Assembly (NCBI GenBank): GCA_037013685.1 | Contig: CM072904.1 | Coordinates: forward strand, 62,001 to 126,000 | Direction of reading: 5' to 3' | DNA length: 64,000 bases | From: Acridotheres tristis | Taxonomy: Eukaryota > Chordata > Aves > Passeriformes > Sturnidae | Shown here: positions 14,601-42,059 of the stretch, piece after piece | Layout: the number at the start of each line of letters is the position of its first letter | Position numbering within the stretch: position 1 is the first letter of the stretch | Program-made: the position numbers and the translations under genes | Notes under the pieces: generated by a model | What the model saw: the letters and a program-made list of their open reading frames with translations, nothing else | Told to the model about the DNA's origin: nothing | Databases searched by the model: none

Positions 14601-17600
14601 GCAATCTTAAATACATCATGTATACACACATATACATTTATCTCTGTGAGCACTTATTTTGTCAGCCAGCAGTGTTTGTAAGGAAATTATTAACAGAGAT
14701 AGAATTTTAAGAACTTTTGAAGAGTTCCTCATAAAATCTCTCAAGTTGCTTATTAAAAATTAGTTCTGCCTTGGTCATTGTTCAGAAAAACACATTCTGA
14801 ATGACAGAAAAAAAACTAAGAAATGCTCACAGGTTTAATTTAGAACGACTGGGAGCTATTTTTAATTTTTTTTTTTCCAAATTATATGTGCCCCAAGTCA
14901 GAAATGTACCAATCCTAAATCACTGCTAAAGATGTTTGGCTGGCAGCTAGAAGCATTGTTAAAACACTGTCAGATCTACTGGATTTATTCACATGCTACT
15001 TCTTCTGTGAGGAAGAGTGGGAGTCTTGAGATGAATAAGCCAAGGGTGGATTTCTTCCTCCCAGTTGCAGTGGAGCACCTTGTGCCTCTCCCTGTCTCCC
15101 CAGCTGCATTCATTTGGTGGAGTTTAATCATACAAGAAGAATGATCCACTAGAACTTTAGGCAGGGTTCTGTCTTTCCTCCATACTTGCCCCTCTGTGTC
15201 ATACAGGAAAACACTGTCCTTTTTCTACATGTGCTGCATCAGCCCACCTCCTGCCAGGCAGAGCGTAGTGCCATGGGCTGTGATGCTGAACTGGCCACAG
15301 GTGAATGGGGACAGCATTAGTGTTGTCCACAGATTGCTTCCAGAGCAATAATACTCCGTGTCCTTAATGTGAATCCATTCCTCCATCTGCAGAGAACCAG
15401 ACTAGCACTTACCCAGCATATCATGTCTCAAGTGATATTGCTGTCACATCAGGTTTGCTTGGTTCATGATAAAGGAAACTAGTTCCAACATGTTTGAACA
15501 TTGTAAGGCTCAGGGTGCCAGATTTTTGATCCACATTTAGCAATCAGAGCCTCAAAAGGAACTGAATAAAATACTAGAATGGCACACCTTGGAAGGAGTT
15601 TTCTTCTTGGGAAATCAAGAGGAGTAAGCTGAGCAAGGTGCCACGGGGACCTGCTGAACCTGGCATAGCTGAAACCCTGCCTGCTGCCCAGGCTTTTAAC
15701 CCATTACAAAGGAATATCTAAACAGGACAATATTGCATTGAATTAGGAGCAATAACCAAGTTTGTGTCATCTGGAGGAATTTGTCAGCTCCGTGTAAAAG
15801 CTTTGCCATAAAGCTGGATTGTAACCTTGCACAGTTCTATGTGAGCTCTGTCCCATCCTTGTACATTCACTCGTCCCTTGGCTTGGTTTTGGCCATGAAG
15901 TTCATGTGGGAGGCGGTGGGTGAGACAACAGAGTTACTGACTGGCTTTGTGCTGTGTTTCTACCTGGCAGGGGTGTTCTACAACTCCTCAGGCTTGGCAC
16001 AGTGTTTTGACATCTACCAGTTGTACCAGTCCTGTGCTGACCCTACGGGCTGTGGCACTGGCTCGGATGCAGAGGCTTGGGACTACCAGGTAAAGAGTTG
16101 GAGCCCCCAGCAGGTTTCAGCTGCTGTCCTGGCTATGCCCCTGCCCCGTGACAGCTCTTGTGCTTCTCTTAGGTTTGCACCGAGATCAACTTAACATTTA
16201 ACAGTAACAATGTGACCGACATGTTCCCTGAGATGCCCTTCACAGAGGCCATGCGTGAGCAATACTGTTGGAACAAGTGGCATGTGAGGCCGCGAGCACA
16301 CTGGCTGCAGACAAACTTTTGGGGAGAAGGTTAGTTGTGCTGATTGCTTGTCCCTTTTTGTTACCCTGTTTCCCTCTGTCCAGCTGAGCCCCATGAGGAC
16401 AGGCACAGCACACTGAGTCCTGGCAGAAAGTCACAGCCTTGTGCTGACTTGAGCCAAACAGACCTTTCTGTATCTCTTTAGGACAGAAAAGGAAAACATA
16501 AAAACTACCAATAATTTGTTCAAGTCTTCAGTGTTTTCTGTTCTTTGCCATGTTTGCTGCAGTAGCCAAACATTTGGATAACTGGGCAGGAAGGAGACCT
16601 CTCAATTATGAACTCTCTGAATTTCAGACCTGAAAAGTGCAAGCAACATCATTTTTTCAAATGGAGACTTGGACCCGTGGGCTGGTGGTGGGGTAAGCAT
16701 GTGCACTCCTATATCATGAGCATAGAGCAGCCTTTACAGGTGACATACTGCCTTCCCCCCTTTCAGAGCAGCACTGGCAATTCAGTTTTAATCTGAGTTT
16801 CTGTGAGCAGCTGTTTCATGGTGAACCACTGAGGAACTTTGGGACACTAATGACTGAGTAGTGTCCACCAGCCAGGAATACTGATGGAACAAATGTGGCT
16901 TCACTACTGCAGACACTAGTGAAGTGTCCTTACCTCACACCAGGGTTTGAACCACAACCCGGTGTGTTTGTGTGTTCACACATGGTCTCAGTGCTGCTGA
17001 CCATGTGCTCCTGGCTCTCTCCAGTCCCACCACACTTGGTGAGACCGGGTGGGTGCTATGAGCAGCGACTTGAACCAGGACATGTTTTGGCTTAGATTCA
17101 ACAAAACCTGAGTGCTGTCAGTGTCCAGTCTAAAATTAAAAAAAAAAAAAAAAAAAATTAACCAGGACTAGATTTTGAGTTAGTTGAGCTCCTGATTAAA
17201 TACAGAAGCTCAGTGTTTCAGGCTGGCTTGGAATCCCAGAAGGAACAGGCTGCTTAGGGTGCAGAGACCCAAAGGGGAGACCTAACTTCCAACTGCCTGT
17301 GCTGGAATCAGCTAAAAGTTCCCACCTTGCAGAAAACACTCCCTTCATTTTGGACAGGTGATCTGCTTCATTCAGACTGTTAGCTGTGAATACCAGCTGT
17401 ACCAAGATGTCTTCCTATGCTTTTCCTCAGTCTTGCCCAGATCATGTTCCAGTTTTCAGAACTCAAGTCCAGTTCTTCCCAGTAACTTGGTGAGAACTGA
17501 TCTTTGCTCGTTCTCCTCCCAGATAAACAGAAGCCTCAGCCCTTCACTGATTGCACTTACCATTAAAGGAGGTGCCCATCACCTTGATCTCCGGTAAGTA

Positions 17601-18494
17601 CCGAACTCTCCTTTGGTTAGCAAAATCCTGATGCCCTGGGTATTTGGTCTCAGCAAGCCACAGCCCAACCAACCAGGAGATATTTTAGAATCACAGAATC
17701 ATAGAGTTGTTGAGGTTAGAAAAGACTTCTAAGATCATTAAGTCCAACCATTAAACCAACACCACCACCACCATCTTCACCACTAAACCATGTCCTCAGG
17801 TGCCACATCCACAAGTTTTTTGAACGCTTCTAGGGATGGTGAATTCAACACTTCCCTGGGCAGTCTGTTCTAATACTTTACAACCCTTTGCATTAAAAGA
17901 TTTTCCCTATTATCCAGTCTAAAGATCTTCTGTTTCAGCTTGAGGCTGTTTCTTCTTGTCCTGTCCCTTTTTACCTCAGAGCAGAGCCCTACCCCCACCT
18001 GGCTACGATCTCCCATCAGAGAGTTGTAGAGAGTGAGAAGGTCCCCCCCGCAAGCCTCCTTTTCTCCAGGCTGAGACCCCCAGAGAGACATCTCCCCACT
18101 GGAGATCAGATACTGCAACTTGTTTTCCAGTGCATAAATGTGAAGCACAAACTAGTCAGTCTCTGTCCTTAAAGTCACAGACTCTGCCTGTGCAGGAGGC
18201 AAAAGCTCACTGTCCAGTAACTGACACTACTGTGTTCTACTCAGGGGACACAACCCAGCTGACCCCCCATCTGTCACGGAAGTGCGCAAGCTTGAAGCTG
18301 GGATCATCAGCAGCTGGGTGAAATCTGCAGGCATGGAGCGGCTGCAGGAACAGGGTGCAGGAGCTGCAGCAGGCAGCCAGCCCTCAGCCCCTCTGTCCCT
18401 GCAGCCCCACAGCAGGGTGCAGCTGCCACAGGACACAGCAGCCTGCTGCACTGGTTCTAGGCTAGCTGGGACACCATTTTCTCCTCTGCCATGA
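2519..18494 (+). CDS. DPP7: DPP7, dipeptidyl peptidase 2/7 (5' exon(s) outside window)
   Basis: Serine exopeptidase of family S28 that removes N-terminal X-Pro and X-Ala dipeptides; in mammals it acts in lysosome-like vesicles. Eleven coding exons join in phase: 2519-2658, 4013-4176, 6838-6973, 10329-10410, 12872-13038, 14138-14198, 15971-16089, 16173-16329, 16628-16692, 17523-17593, 18245-18494. Every junction has AG/GT, and together they encode 469 residues plus a split first codon. The family triad is visible: Ser in GGSYGG, Asp in [11 protein letters not shown] and His in GGAHHLDLR, with the human Asp-to-His spacing of 25. Possible N-glycosylation sites include YNSSG, INLTF and NNVT. The signal peptide and first ~60 residues of the human protein are not found in bases 1-2518, so the gene starts to the left. 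The related PRCP is excluded by the [11 protein letters not shown] segment and overall match. The C-terminus is longer than in human. Confidence 0.95.
3186..3865 (-). mobile_element. Solo LTR, ERVL-like, antisense in DPP7 intron
   Basis: On + it runs TGTCTTGGTTTG to CCCAACA and is flanked by perfect 5-bp duplications CAGGT (3181-3185 and 3866-3870). The body matches the elements at 11951-12668 and 20186-20888 (shared GAGAGCAGCAGAGCGATGTC and related blocks). No internal retroviral sequence remains. A 5-bp duplication suits ERVL-type integration; orientation follows the sister copy at 20186. Confidence 0.88.
4013..4176 (+). CDS. DPP7: DPP7 exon with [10 protein letters not shown] motif
   Basis: Begins [10 protein letters not shown] and ends IAFGG plus the first two bases (AG) of the catalytic serine codon. 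Acceptor TTTCAG, donor GTAAGG. Confidence 0.93.
4780..5195 (+). mobile_element. CR1 LINE 3' fragment
   Basis: Contains TTGTTCAGCCTGGAGGAGAC, GACTGGATATCAAGAAAATG, the CACCCAGAGAATGGTTGGGC block and ends TTGTATGATTTTATGA, a decayed version of the CR1 3' octamer repeat. Lies within a DPP7 intron. Confidence 0.82.
6425..6464 (+). repeat. Short tandem repeat, 16-bp unit
   Basis: GCTTTGCTCAAACCCT occurs twice exactly and then half a third time. Minor intronic satellite. Confidence 0.9.
6838..6973 (+). CDS. DPP7: DPP7 exon completing the serine nucleophile elbow
   Basis: The first base completes the catalytic Ser; it continues [14 protein letters not shown] and ends FFRDVTA. Acceptor GGTAG, donor GTAAGT. 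The nucleophile codon is therefore split by the preceding 2.7-kb intron. Confidence 0.94.
7644..8034 (-). mobile_element. Probable retroviral LTR, antisense in DPP7 intron
   Basis: On the minus strand the block opens TGTCAACAAAGATGACTC, has a TATAAAAG box near 7797 and ends CTGAGGGATAACA, an LTR-like arrangement of TG...CA with a promoter in the middle. I could not match flanking duplications, so the limits are tentative. Confidence 0.42.
8330..8700 (-). mobile_element. Possible LTR remnant
   Basis: On the minus strand there is a run resembling an LTR 3' part: CCCCATGGCCTCTCCC, then AATAAA, then CAGGACTCCTCTGTGTCC. No duplications or clear ends were found. It could be an unrelated old repeat. 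Confidence 0.35.
10329..10410 (+). CDS. DPP7: DPP7 exon (helical cap region)
   Basis: Reads DFQKSSLDC... to KDLCLSG and leaves one base (G) for the next codon. Acceptor CTTCAG, donor GTAAGA. It aligns with the human segment ending QIKDLFLQGAYD. Confidence 0.9.
11542..11660 (+). repeat. Poly-T / poly-G low-complexity tract
   Basis: T-rich run, then G10-C-G5, G3, G6 and G3 runs separated by short T loops (11560-11599), then more T/A homopolymers. The G runs fit a G-quadruplex pattern on the + strand. Intronic in DPP7. Confidence 0.85.
11951..12668 (-). mobile_element. Solo LTR, ERVL-like, antisense in DPP7 intron
   Basis: Runs TGTCTTGGTTTG to CCCAACA with perfect 5-bp duplications GCCAC (11946-11950 and 12669-12673). 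Same family as 3186-3865. Open frames seen here are stop-poor GC-rich LTR sequence, not genes. Confidence 0.9.
12872..13038 (+). CDS. DPP7: DPP7 exon ([16 protein letters not shown])
   Basis: Starts in phase after G to give AYDEISSK, contains [16 protein letters not shown] and ends NPVK. Acceptor TTTTGCAG, donor GTGAGG. It lies about 200 bases downstream of a solo LTR. Confidence 0.93.
14138..14198 (+). CDS. DPP7: DPP7 short exon (VGCEQII)
   Basis: A 61-base exon encoding [15 protein letters not shown] and ALV plus one base. Acceptor CACCCAG, donor GTGAGC. It is in phase with both neighbours and matches the position of human VGCDRLL. Confidence 0.88.
15971..16089 (+). CDS. DPP7: DPP7 exon ([11 protein letters not shown])
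   Basis: Encodes GVFYNSSG, then CFDIYQLYQ and the cysteine-rich [11 protein letters not shown] segment typical of DPP7, ending AWDYQ. Acceptor TGGCAG, donor GTAAAG. Confidence 0.94.
16173..16329 (+). CDS. DPP7: DPP7 exon (CTEINLTF...NFWGE)
   Basis: Follows an 83-base intron. Encodes [20 protein letters not shown] and ends NFWGE plus one base. It contains two N-glycosylation sequons, NLT and NVT. Acceptor CTTAG, donor GTTAGT. Confidence 0.94.
16628..16692 (+). CDS. DPP7: DPP7 exon with the catalytic aspartate
   Basis: Encodes [20 protein letters not shown](GG). The Asp of LDPW is the charge-relay residue of family S28. Acceptor TTTCAG, donor GTAAGC. Confidence 0.94.
17138..17157 (+). repeat. 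Poly(A) run
   Basis: About 20 A in a DPP7 intron. No target duplication or retrotransposon body is recognised beside it. Confidence 0.8.
17523..17593 (+). CDS. DPP7: DPP7 exon with the catalytic histidine
   Basis: Encodes [15 protein letters not shown] then GGAHHLDLR. The first His is the triad residue by spacing from LDPW. Acceptor CCCAG, donor GTAAGT; it leaves two bases (CG). Confidence 0.94.
17687..18122 (-). mobile_element. CR1 LINE 3' fragment
   Basis: Opens AGAATCACAGAATCATAGAG, the reverse complement of the CR1 3' tail, and runs through GTCCAACCATTAAACCAACA and TTGAGGCTGTTTCTTCTTGT. It sits in the last DPP7 intron, ending about 120 bases before the terminal exon. Confidence 0.88.
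18245..18494 (+). CDS. DPP7: DPP7 terminal coding exon with extended tail
   Basis: Completes Arg, then [19 protein letters not shown] and ISSWVKSAG, which align with the human C-terminal helix. After that come about 53 residues rich in Ala, Gly, Ser, Pro and Gln before TGA at 18492-18494. The human tail after WVKAA is only about 16 residues. The exon is sound to WVKSAG; the tail is the open frame as read. Confidence 0.88.
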
Positions 18495-19050
18495 TGGTGT
18501 GAACTCCATTTTCCAAAGTGTCCCACCTACACCTCATTGAGCATCAAAAGAAATGCAGAAGGCCAAATCACTGACAGAAGCCAAAATCACACTTTCTGGG
18601 CTCCATGCCTGCCTGCTCAGAATGAGCTGTTACAATGGGCAGCAATACAAAAAGCTTGCCTGGAAGGTTCAAGAACCTGAACAGGATGATTGCATGAGGC
18701 ACCTTATGGTTGAAGCTAAATTATTTGTAGAGAAAAATGAAATAACTAGAGGGCTAGTAGAAAAGCAGAGGTATGATCATGACTGACACAGGGTCATGGT
18801 GAGCTCCACTAGTGACCAGTTATCTAAAACAGACTATCAGTCTTAGCCAGGGCTGTGGGTTGGGGGTGTTTTAGTTTTAACTTGTCCAAGAGATTCCAGT
18901 TGCTGAGATGAAGATTTACACAAAGGAATCCTGGTGTGCACTGTCACTCAAGGGCTGTGTATGGGTGACCAGTAAAGCACAGTTCCACTGAGACATCTTC
19001 AGAGCGTTTTAAAATCAATTATAAATAAAGTGTGTGATATAAAAGCTTAT
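18495..19050 (+). promoter_or_regulatory. DPP7: DPP7 3'UTR and poly(A) signal
   Basis: After the stop the sequence runs about 530 bases to AATAAA at 19024-19029, followed at once by a GT-rich stretch (GTGTGTGAT) suited to cleavage factor binding. A second hexamer-like ATTAAA lies about 25 bases further on. The cleavage site near 19,045-19,080 is inferred. Confidence 0.65.
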
Positions 19051-19059
19051 TAAAGAGTG

Positions 19060-22000
19060 TGATGTAATTTCATGGCTTGGTAGTATAACCGAAGAAGATA
19101 AAAAAGGTTCCTTCTCACTTTCCCAGGTGGATCTTTCCACATGAACGGGTGCTACTGGACTGACTAAGCACCAATAATTACTGCCAAAATACTAATTCCT
19201 GGTAATCAGCTGGCTGCCTCTTGCTTTTACTTTACAGGGATTTTATGAGTTAGTGGAGAGGTTTCCCAGGTCTCAAAAGGTTTTCACTGTTTGTGCAGCA
19301 CCGTTACAGTGATGCTTGGTGTCAGTGGGCCCTCCCTGGTCACAGCAGGGCTGGTTCACAGAGTCACTGCTGGTGTTTCACAATATTCAGATGCTGAGAT
19401 CTGTCCATCCACCTCTGCTCTGTTCTTAACAAGAAACCAAAGCTTCTGTTCCCTCCAGCCAGGGATGCTGAGGAGAGCAGGAACAGATGGACCCCCGATC
19501 AGCTGTTTCAGGTACAGGTAAATGAAGGACAACTTGGAAGACTCAATCAGTCAAACTGCGGTCCCTACAAAAGTGGCACTACATCCTTAGCTCAGCCTGA
19601 ATCCTCTCCATGCTGATGAAAACCTCCATGGGTCCTGCTTAGAGCTGCCACTGTCCTTTTTGCTCCTACTCAAGTCAGGCTTTGTGTTTGTTGCTGGTAT
19701 ATCAAGCCTTACTGAAGTCATCCTCTGTTGGGACTCAGAGCCCCCAACTTTCCTGAATTCAGATTTACAAAATCCTACCATTATTCAGGATTAATACCAC
19801 ATTAGGGAAAAAAAGCAGAGAGCAAGGATTGCATTCTGCTTTTATTGCCCTTCAAACAGCACCCTTCACACCCATAAGCAAGCACCCAGTGATCACCAGC
19901 CCAGCAATGTATGAACACAGCGAGGTTCAAGGGCAAGTGTTTAGGAAGTCACTGCAAGTTATCCCAATCACCAGGCCTGGATTTGTGCTTTGGAGAGAAA
20001 GGAGGTGTGGGTGTTTGCTGACCTTCCAGAGAGGCGAGTTTTTTAATCCCCTTCTACTGGACTATACTGAGCTCTTATCTTCCTCTTACAGATAGTTCTT
20101 ATTCCAAAGGAATACAAAGAGTTTGATAGATTGGGAAGGATAAATGAAAGGCTTTCAGATACTATGGCAAAGAGATAATACACCTTGTTGGGGGTTGAAT
20201 GCTTCCCTTTTCTTTCTGTGGAATTTCTCCCATTGTTATGCTAAGTGGCTACACCTTAAGGTAATGTTCTCTCGCAGGGAGGTGGGTGGAGGGAGGGGGG
20301 GGAACCGGAAAAGGAAATGTGGGACACGGGGGTCTGGAGCGGGCTGGAAACTCTCTCGCTTGGCTCGTGGAGTGGGAGGACACCCTGTGCTTCGCTCTGG
20401 CATCTCCCCTGCCATCCCAGCGCTGAGACCCACGCTCCCTGCCGTTGGACATCGCTCTGCTGCTCTCCCACCTCACCCTACTATCTCCGGACACTCTGCG
20501 GAGCACCACGACCGACACCGTGAGGGGGAGTCACATTTCCCCATCCCTCTCACCCCTGGGCCTCCGCCACCATCACTCCAGCCCTCTTCAACTGCGCGGG
20601 ACCTGCCCTGCCCACAGCACCGGTAACTGAGCACAGGGAGACGGCCTGTGGCCAAAAGGGACTGGAACTGAGCTATACTATTCTGTTCTGTTGTCAATTT
20701 TTATAGCTATTGTTGTTTTCTGCCTTGTTAGATATCAGTAAAGAACTGTTATCCTTATCCCCATATCTCCTGCCTGAAGGCCTCTGATTTAAAACTAAAA
20801 TAATTAAAAGGGAGGGGGTTGCAGTCTGTATCTCAGGAAGGGGGCTCTTGCCTTTCCTTAGCAAATACCTGTCTTTCAAACCAAGACACACCTGGACATC
20901 CAGGACAGATGAGCAGTGCTATAAAAGAAATCATGGCAGAAGTCTGAAGCCAGTGCCACCAACATCCATATTGCTTTGAAACCTTCGGCAAGCAAGCATG
21001 GGAGGTAAAACGAAAACCCTGTTGTGTGGTGCTGTCTGAGCTGAAGGGAAGAGTCCCAAAACACCACTCGAGCATCACGAGAATGCTGCTCCTGACTGAA
21101 CTTCAGGGCCACACAAGGAAAACGGCATGTAAGCAGTGAGTGACCCAGAGCAGACCATGGGTGCAGCCCCTGTGCTTAAGGCCTGCACCAGTTCGGTTGC
21201 TGAACAAAGGCTCATTTTTTCTATCATCATCTGCTGACACAATGAGTGCAGCCAAGGTGGGAACATTGCATGGAATAGGAACTCAGGGCTGGGCTCCAGT
21301 GGACACAGAGGCTTCCAGTTTTGGACAGCTATCTCCAGAAGTATTTCAGAGATCAAAAAAACCCAAGTCTTTCTTCCCAAATCCAAAGTCAGAAGAATCT
21401 TAACTCCTTCTCTTGAAGCAAGAAGCTTCATGGGGCTACCCCATCAGGTCAGTTTTATTGATCCTGTTAAATATACCCCAGAGTGTGGCACTGGCAATCG
21501 GGAGCTGAATTCCCTTGCGGGGCTTTTTCTAAGAGCACACAGCTGAGGCAAGTCCTGAAGCACAGGAAAAATACACAAAATTGTAAATGTGTTATTGCAA
21601 AAACCTTTCCTGCCTTCGTCCGTCATCACTGCCAGCATCACACTGGCATGGAACAGGAAACAAGGTGTATTATTTGGAGGAGTAAATAGAGCAGTACCTG
21701 AGCTTGGCATGGAATGCTGAAAATCCCGCTACACAAAAGTCCTGCAAAACACAAGGGTCCCATCTGCCAACACCAGGGACCTTGCAAAACTGCCAGTTTC
21801 TAAGACCCGTAATAGGAATTCAGCTTTCAAAAGTTTAGGGATTAGATGGTAACTGTGCCCCATCCATCTGCTGAATTTTCTTTAAGCAAATAGAGCCACA
21901 GTTCAGGAAAAATTGGCCTAAGTCCCAAGTCCACAGCCCTGCAGTTCTCTGTGGCTCTGCCCAAGGCTTTCCATTCTGAAGGACAGAATCCCTGGCTCAG

Positions 22001-22490
22001 TGGTGGCCTTCCCACAACACTCTACTTAAGCCAGGAGTGTCCCAGCATGCAGAAACACCAAAGTGGGTTATGGACCCAGCAGTTCAAGCTTTGAAACAAG
22101 GAACCACAAAGGGAAACTTTAAGCTTCTGTTGTGCTGGAGGAGCACATAATGGAACAGAAATAGGCTGTGGAGCTCAGAGATTGATCTGACCCAACAGTT
22201 TGTTAAGGAAGTAAAAATAAATAAGCAATTAAATGACCTCTGCAGAAGAATGGATGAGCTTTGTTGAGATTATTTGGTTTGTGTCACTTCACACACGATA
22301 TAGAGGTCTGAAACAAGCAATTGTTCTCAGAGAGAGAGCTAACTAGTGAGAACTAATAATCTGAACTTCAGGTTTAAAGGCTGAGGACAGTAAAGCCACA
22401 TTTTGAGGAGACTGCATGTCCCAAGAGGAACTAGATAGCAATCAGTTGGATCAACAGGCTCAGCTAAAAGACAAGGCATGTTTGGGAAAG
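19060..22490. other. Convergent intergenic region DPP7/MAN1B1
   Basis: Apart from the solo LTR at 20186-20888, I see no exon, RNA gene or clear repeat. The MAN1B1 3'UTR may reach its right edge if the distal poly(A) signal at 22497 is used. Confidence 0.5.
20186..20888 (+). mobile_element. Solo LTR, ERVL-like
   Basis: Runs TGTTGGGGGTTGAATG to CAAACCAAGACA with perfect 5-bp duplications CACCT (20181-20185 and 20889-20893). It is the inverted sister of the copies at 3186 and 11951. A CAGTAAAGAACTG poly(A)-like stretch near the right end sets the orientation as +, tentatively. Confidence 0.9.
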
Positions 22491-22502
22491 TGACAGTTTA
22501 TT

Positions 22503-24855
22503 CTTCTCTCCTTCAACTCATTAGGAAATGAATTATTATTCTCAAGCCAATCATAAGGCAAAAAATGTATCACACAGACTCCCATAGTCCCATTTGTAGA
22601 ATCAATTACATTAAGACTTGTGTACAACTTCAAAACCAGAAGATTTTTGGTAAGCATTTATATGTATTCCATTTTCTAAGAAATCTCTCTTGCCTTAGTC
22701 AGGCAGCTCTCTGGGTGGAACACTGAACCCTAGAAGTTTTACAATCCATAGCACAGTCATAATTAAAGGTTCAAAATTCACTTTGTTCAAAGGCACAAGG
22801 CCAAAGCAACACAGGTCAGAAGGACCTGGGTAGTATAACTGAATTTATATTTTTCATTTTTTTCTCTAGTCTCCAATTTTAAGCCTTTAGCTTTTAGCCA
22901 AAGCTCAGCTCGTCAGCAGCACAAACCTGCTTCATGAACAAAAAAACTTCCACATTTCCCCTGCACTATTCTCATTTGTTGTTGTGCCAAAGAAAACAGA
23001 AGCCTTGGCAGCAAATCAGTTGTGCAGCCAAAGGCCATAGTGACTGGACTCCACTGCACTTGTGAGAAGCTCGTTCTCAGAGTTATTGCTGGCATGTGAA
23101 CAGGAGGAACATTAACATTCTGCACTGACTAGTTATGTCCTGTCAATGTCAGGACAGGGTCCCTTTGATGACAGAAAAATGTGCATTTAAGTAATTTGTA
23201 AAATTTCTCCATTTACATTAGTACATGGAATGATAAATATTATATAAAAGACTTAAAGAGTGGTCCCAAGAGTAACTTGTAAGTCCAGCAAAAAGAATAG
23301 ATCAGCATAAAACAAATAAAGATGCATCTTACTTTACAAATCAAAGGTTACAATTACTATAAAACACCTCCCTCAACCACTGGAAAATGAACCATTAGAG
23401 TCAAATTCAGGTCCATTAACAGCCAGGGACCCTTGGATTTAGTGGGGACTGCAGCTCCTGGCCCTGCCTGTGATACCCACTGCCATGGGGGAAAGAGACT
23501 TCTCAGTGAGACCAAACTCTTCTGGAAATATGATCAATCACATTTCTGAGATCTTAGCCATGAATACAGGACTGTCCAAGTCCCAATCCGAAAGGAAAAG
23601 CACTCTGGAAAGCTCATTTCTAAATTCACGGCTTAAACTCTGAAAGTGTGCCCATATAAAAATGAAAGATCCCAGGGCTCCTGTAAGATTCTTAAAAACC
23701 CTGGGTCTACTTTGTCTTCAAGTAACTGAAATTAATTTCTCCAATTCTTGTGACGACTAGAACTGCTGTAATACCTTTAGACTGTCTAACAGTCTGCTTT
23801 TAACACTACTCCTAAGGAAAAAAATAACTGAAAATTTCTCCACGGTCCAAGAAACTACAAATAACAAGAACTTTGTTGTACAGTTGTAAGCTTGTTTTGA
23901 GTCAACAAACACCTATGATGTGATACCTGAACAGGAAGGGATGGAATGAGGCTGATACCTAATATGCTCACAAGCTTTCGCACTGTCCAACCTCAGAAAG
24001 CAGCTTTCAGTCAGAATACCTGAGTCTAACTGATGCAAATAAAGATATAAAATGCACGTGTAGTTTTACTTGCATTTCACATTATCTCCTGCACTCCTGC
24101 AGGGAAGTTAAAAAAATGCAATACCTCTACAAAATTATATACCACTTTGAGCCAAACCAGCAGCAAAGTCTCTTTTACCATCATTTCAGCCACAGCTTGA
24201 ATAGACTGTTCAAAGTGCTCTACAAAACTAAGACACTATACAACAGATATTCTGCTGCCTCTTCCTTCTCCTAAGGTGATGCAGCATAGCTTGGGAGTTT
24301 GGAATGAGATCAGAGTACCAGCAGCAATACTGACAGCTTCTCCCTGGGACAGCACTACAGCTCTTTGTTTATTCCACTTGCCACCTGAACCACTGTCACA
24401 GTCTGACAAAGGAATGGCTCTGTAATCCAGTGTTTCAGTAAATCCAGAATAAACCAGGAAACTGTAGGCTTATTCCTGCTCTCCAGGAACAACACCGTGC
24501 CCTAAGCCAACTCGCTGCATTCCCAGTATTTAATGAGCATTTAGTAACACTGACATAAGTGAGTTCTGGGTCACCAGAGCCCCGAGAATGTCATGGTCCA
24601 CACTTTGACTACCTTCTGAACCTCATCATCAGTTCCAGGGAAACCAGCTGCATATGGCACAACTTTGCCCATCCAAGAACCAGGGATTAGATTTAAGACT
24701 GACACAATTTCTTCAAACCAGAGATGCTTTTCCCAAGCTTATGTTTGTTGTTTGAAGTCAAAAAAGGTGCATTATAGCATCTCTCCTCAAACCCTGAAAA
24801 GTAAAGTGACTTGAAGATAAAAATGCCACCACTGGAAGATCCACTGATGCAGAGT
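22503..24855 (-). other. MAN1B1: Candidate long 3'UTR of MAN1B1
   Basis: No exon or repeat is recognised in this stretch. It lies directly downstream of the stop codon and would be transcribed if the distal AATAAA at 22497-22502 is used. Confidence 0.35.
24368..24373 (-). promoter_or_regulatory. MAN1B1: Candidate MAN1B1 poly(A) signal (proximal)
   Basis: Minus-strand AATAAA about 480 bases past the stop, followed by a weakly GT-rich stretch. A distal alternative is AATAAA at 22497-22502, which would give a 2.3-kb 3'UTR. I cannot tell which is used. Confidence 0.4.
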
Positions 24856-41650
<16,795 letters not shown>

Positions 41651-41659
41651 GGCGGCGCC

Positions 41660-41680
41660 TCAGGGGCCGCCTGCCGCCAT
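41660..41680 (-). other. Six-codon upstream ORF ahead of MAN1B1
   Basis: A minus-strand ATG at 41678-41680 opens MAAGGP and closes with TGA at 41660-41662, nine bases before the main ATG and in the same frame. If transcribed, it could tune translation by reinitiation. It lies between the paired ETS motifs and the start codon, so its inclusion in the mRNA depends on the start site. Confidence 0.5.
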
Positions 41681-42059
41681 CGCACCGCGGGACGGAGAGA
41701 CCGCTTCCGGCAACGGCTTCCGGTGTCGCTCTGGCGCCAGCGCGTCGGCGCTCCGTGGCACCGGGGCGAGGCGGAATCCGACGCGCCCGGCGGCGCTGCG
41801 GAGGCACCGGCGCTGAGGAAGCCCCGTCGGGACGGGCGCTCTCCGCGGGCAGCCAGGCAAAGGTCTCGGCCCGCGCTGCCCATTCGCCGAGCTGCCATGA
41901 GGCCGCGACCCTCGACGTGGTCAGGAGCCCGAGCCCCTCACTTAATTTCTCACAGGGAAATTAAGAATCAAGCATCAAGAAATGCTTTGACTAAAAAGGG
42001 TCTGACAAAACCGTATGGGATACCCAAACATTTACTGTGCTTACAAGAACAGGAGGAGA

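Noticed and set aside
2519..18494. Calling the first gene PRCP
   Set aside because: The [11 protein letters not shown] and LDPWAGGG segments and the neighbouring genes fit DPP7.
18553..18786. 77-codon frame in the DPP7 3'UTR
   Set aside because: Reads somewhat protein-like, but it follows the DPP7 stop, precedes the poly(A) signal and has no promoter or homology I know.
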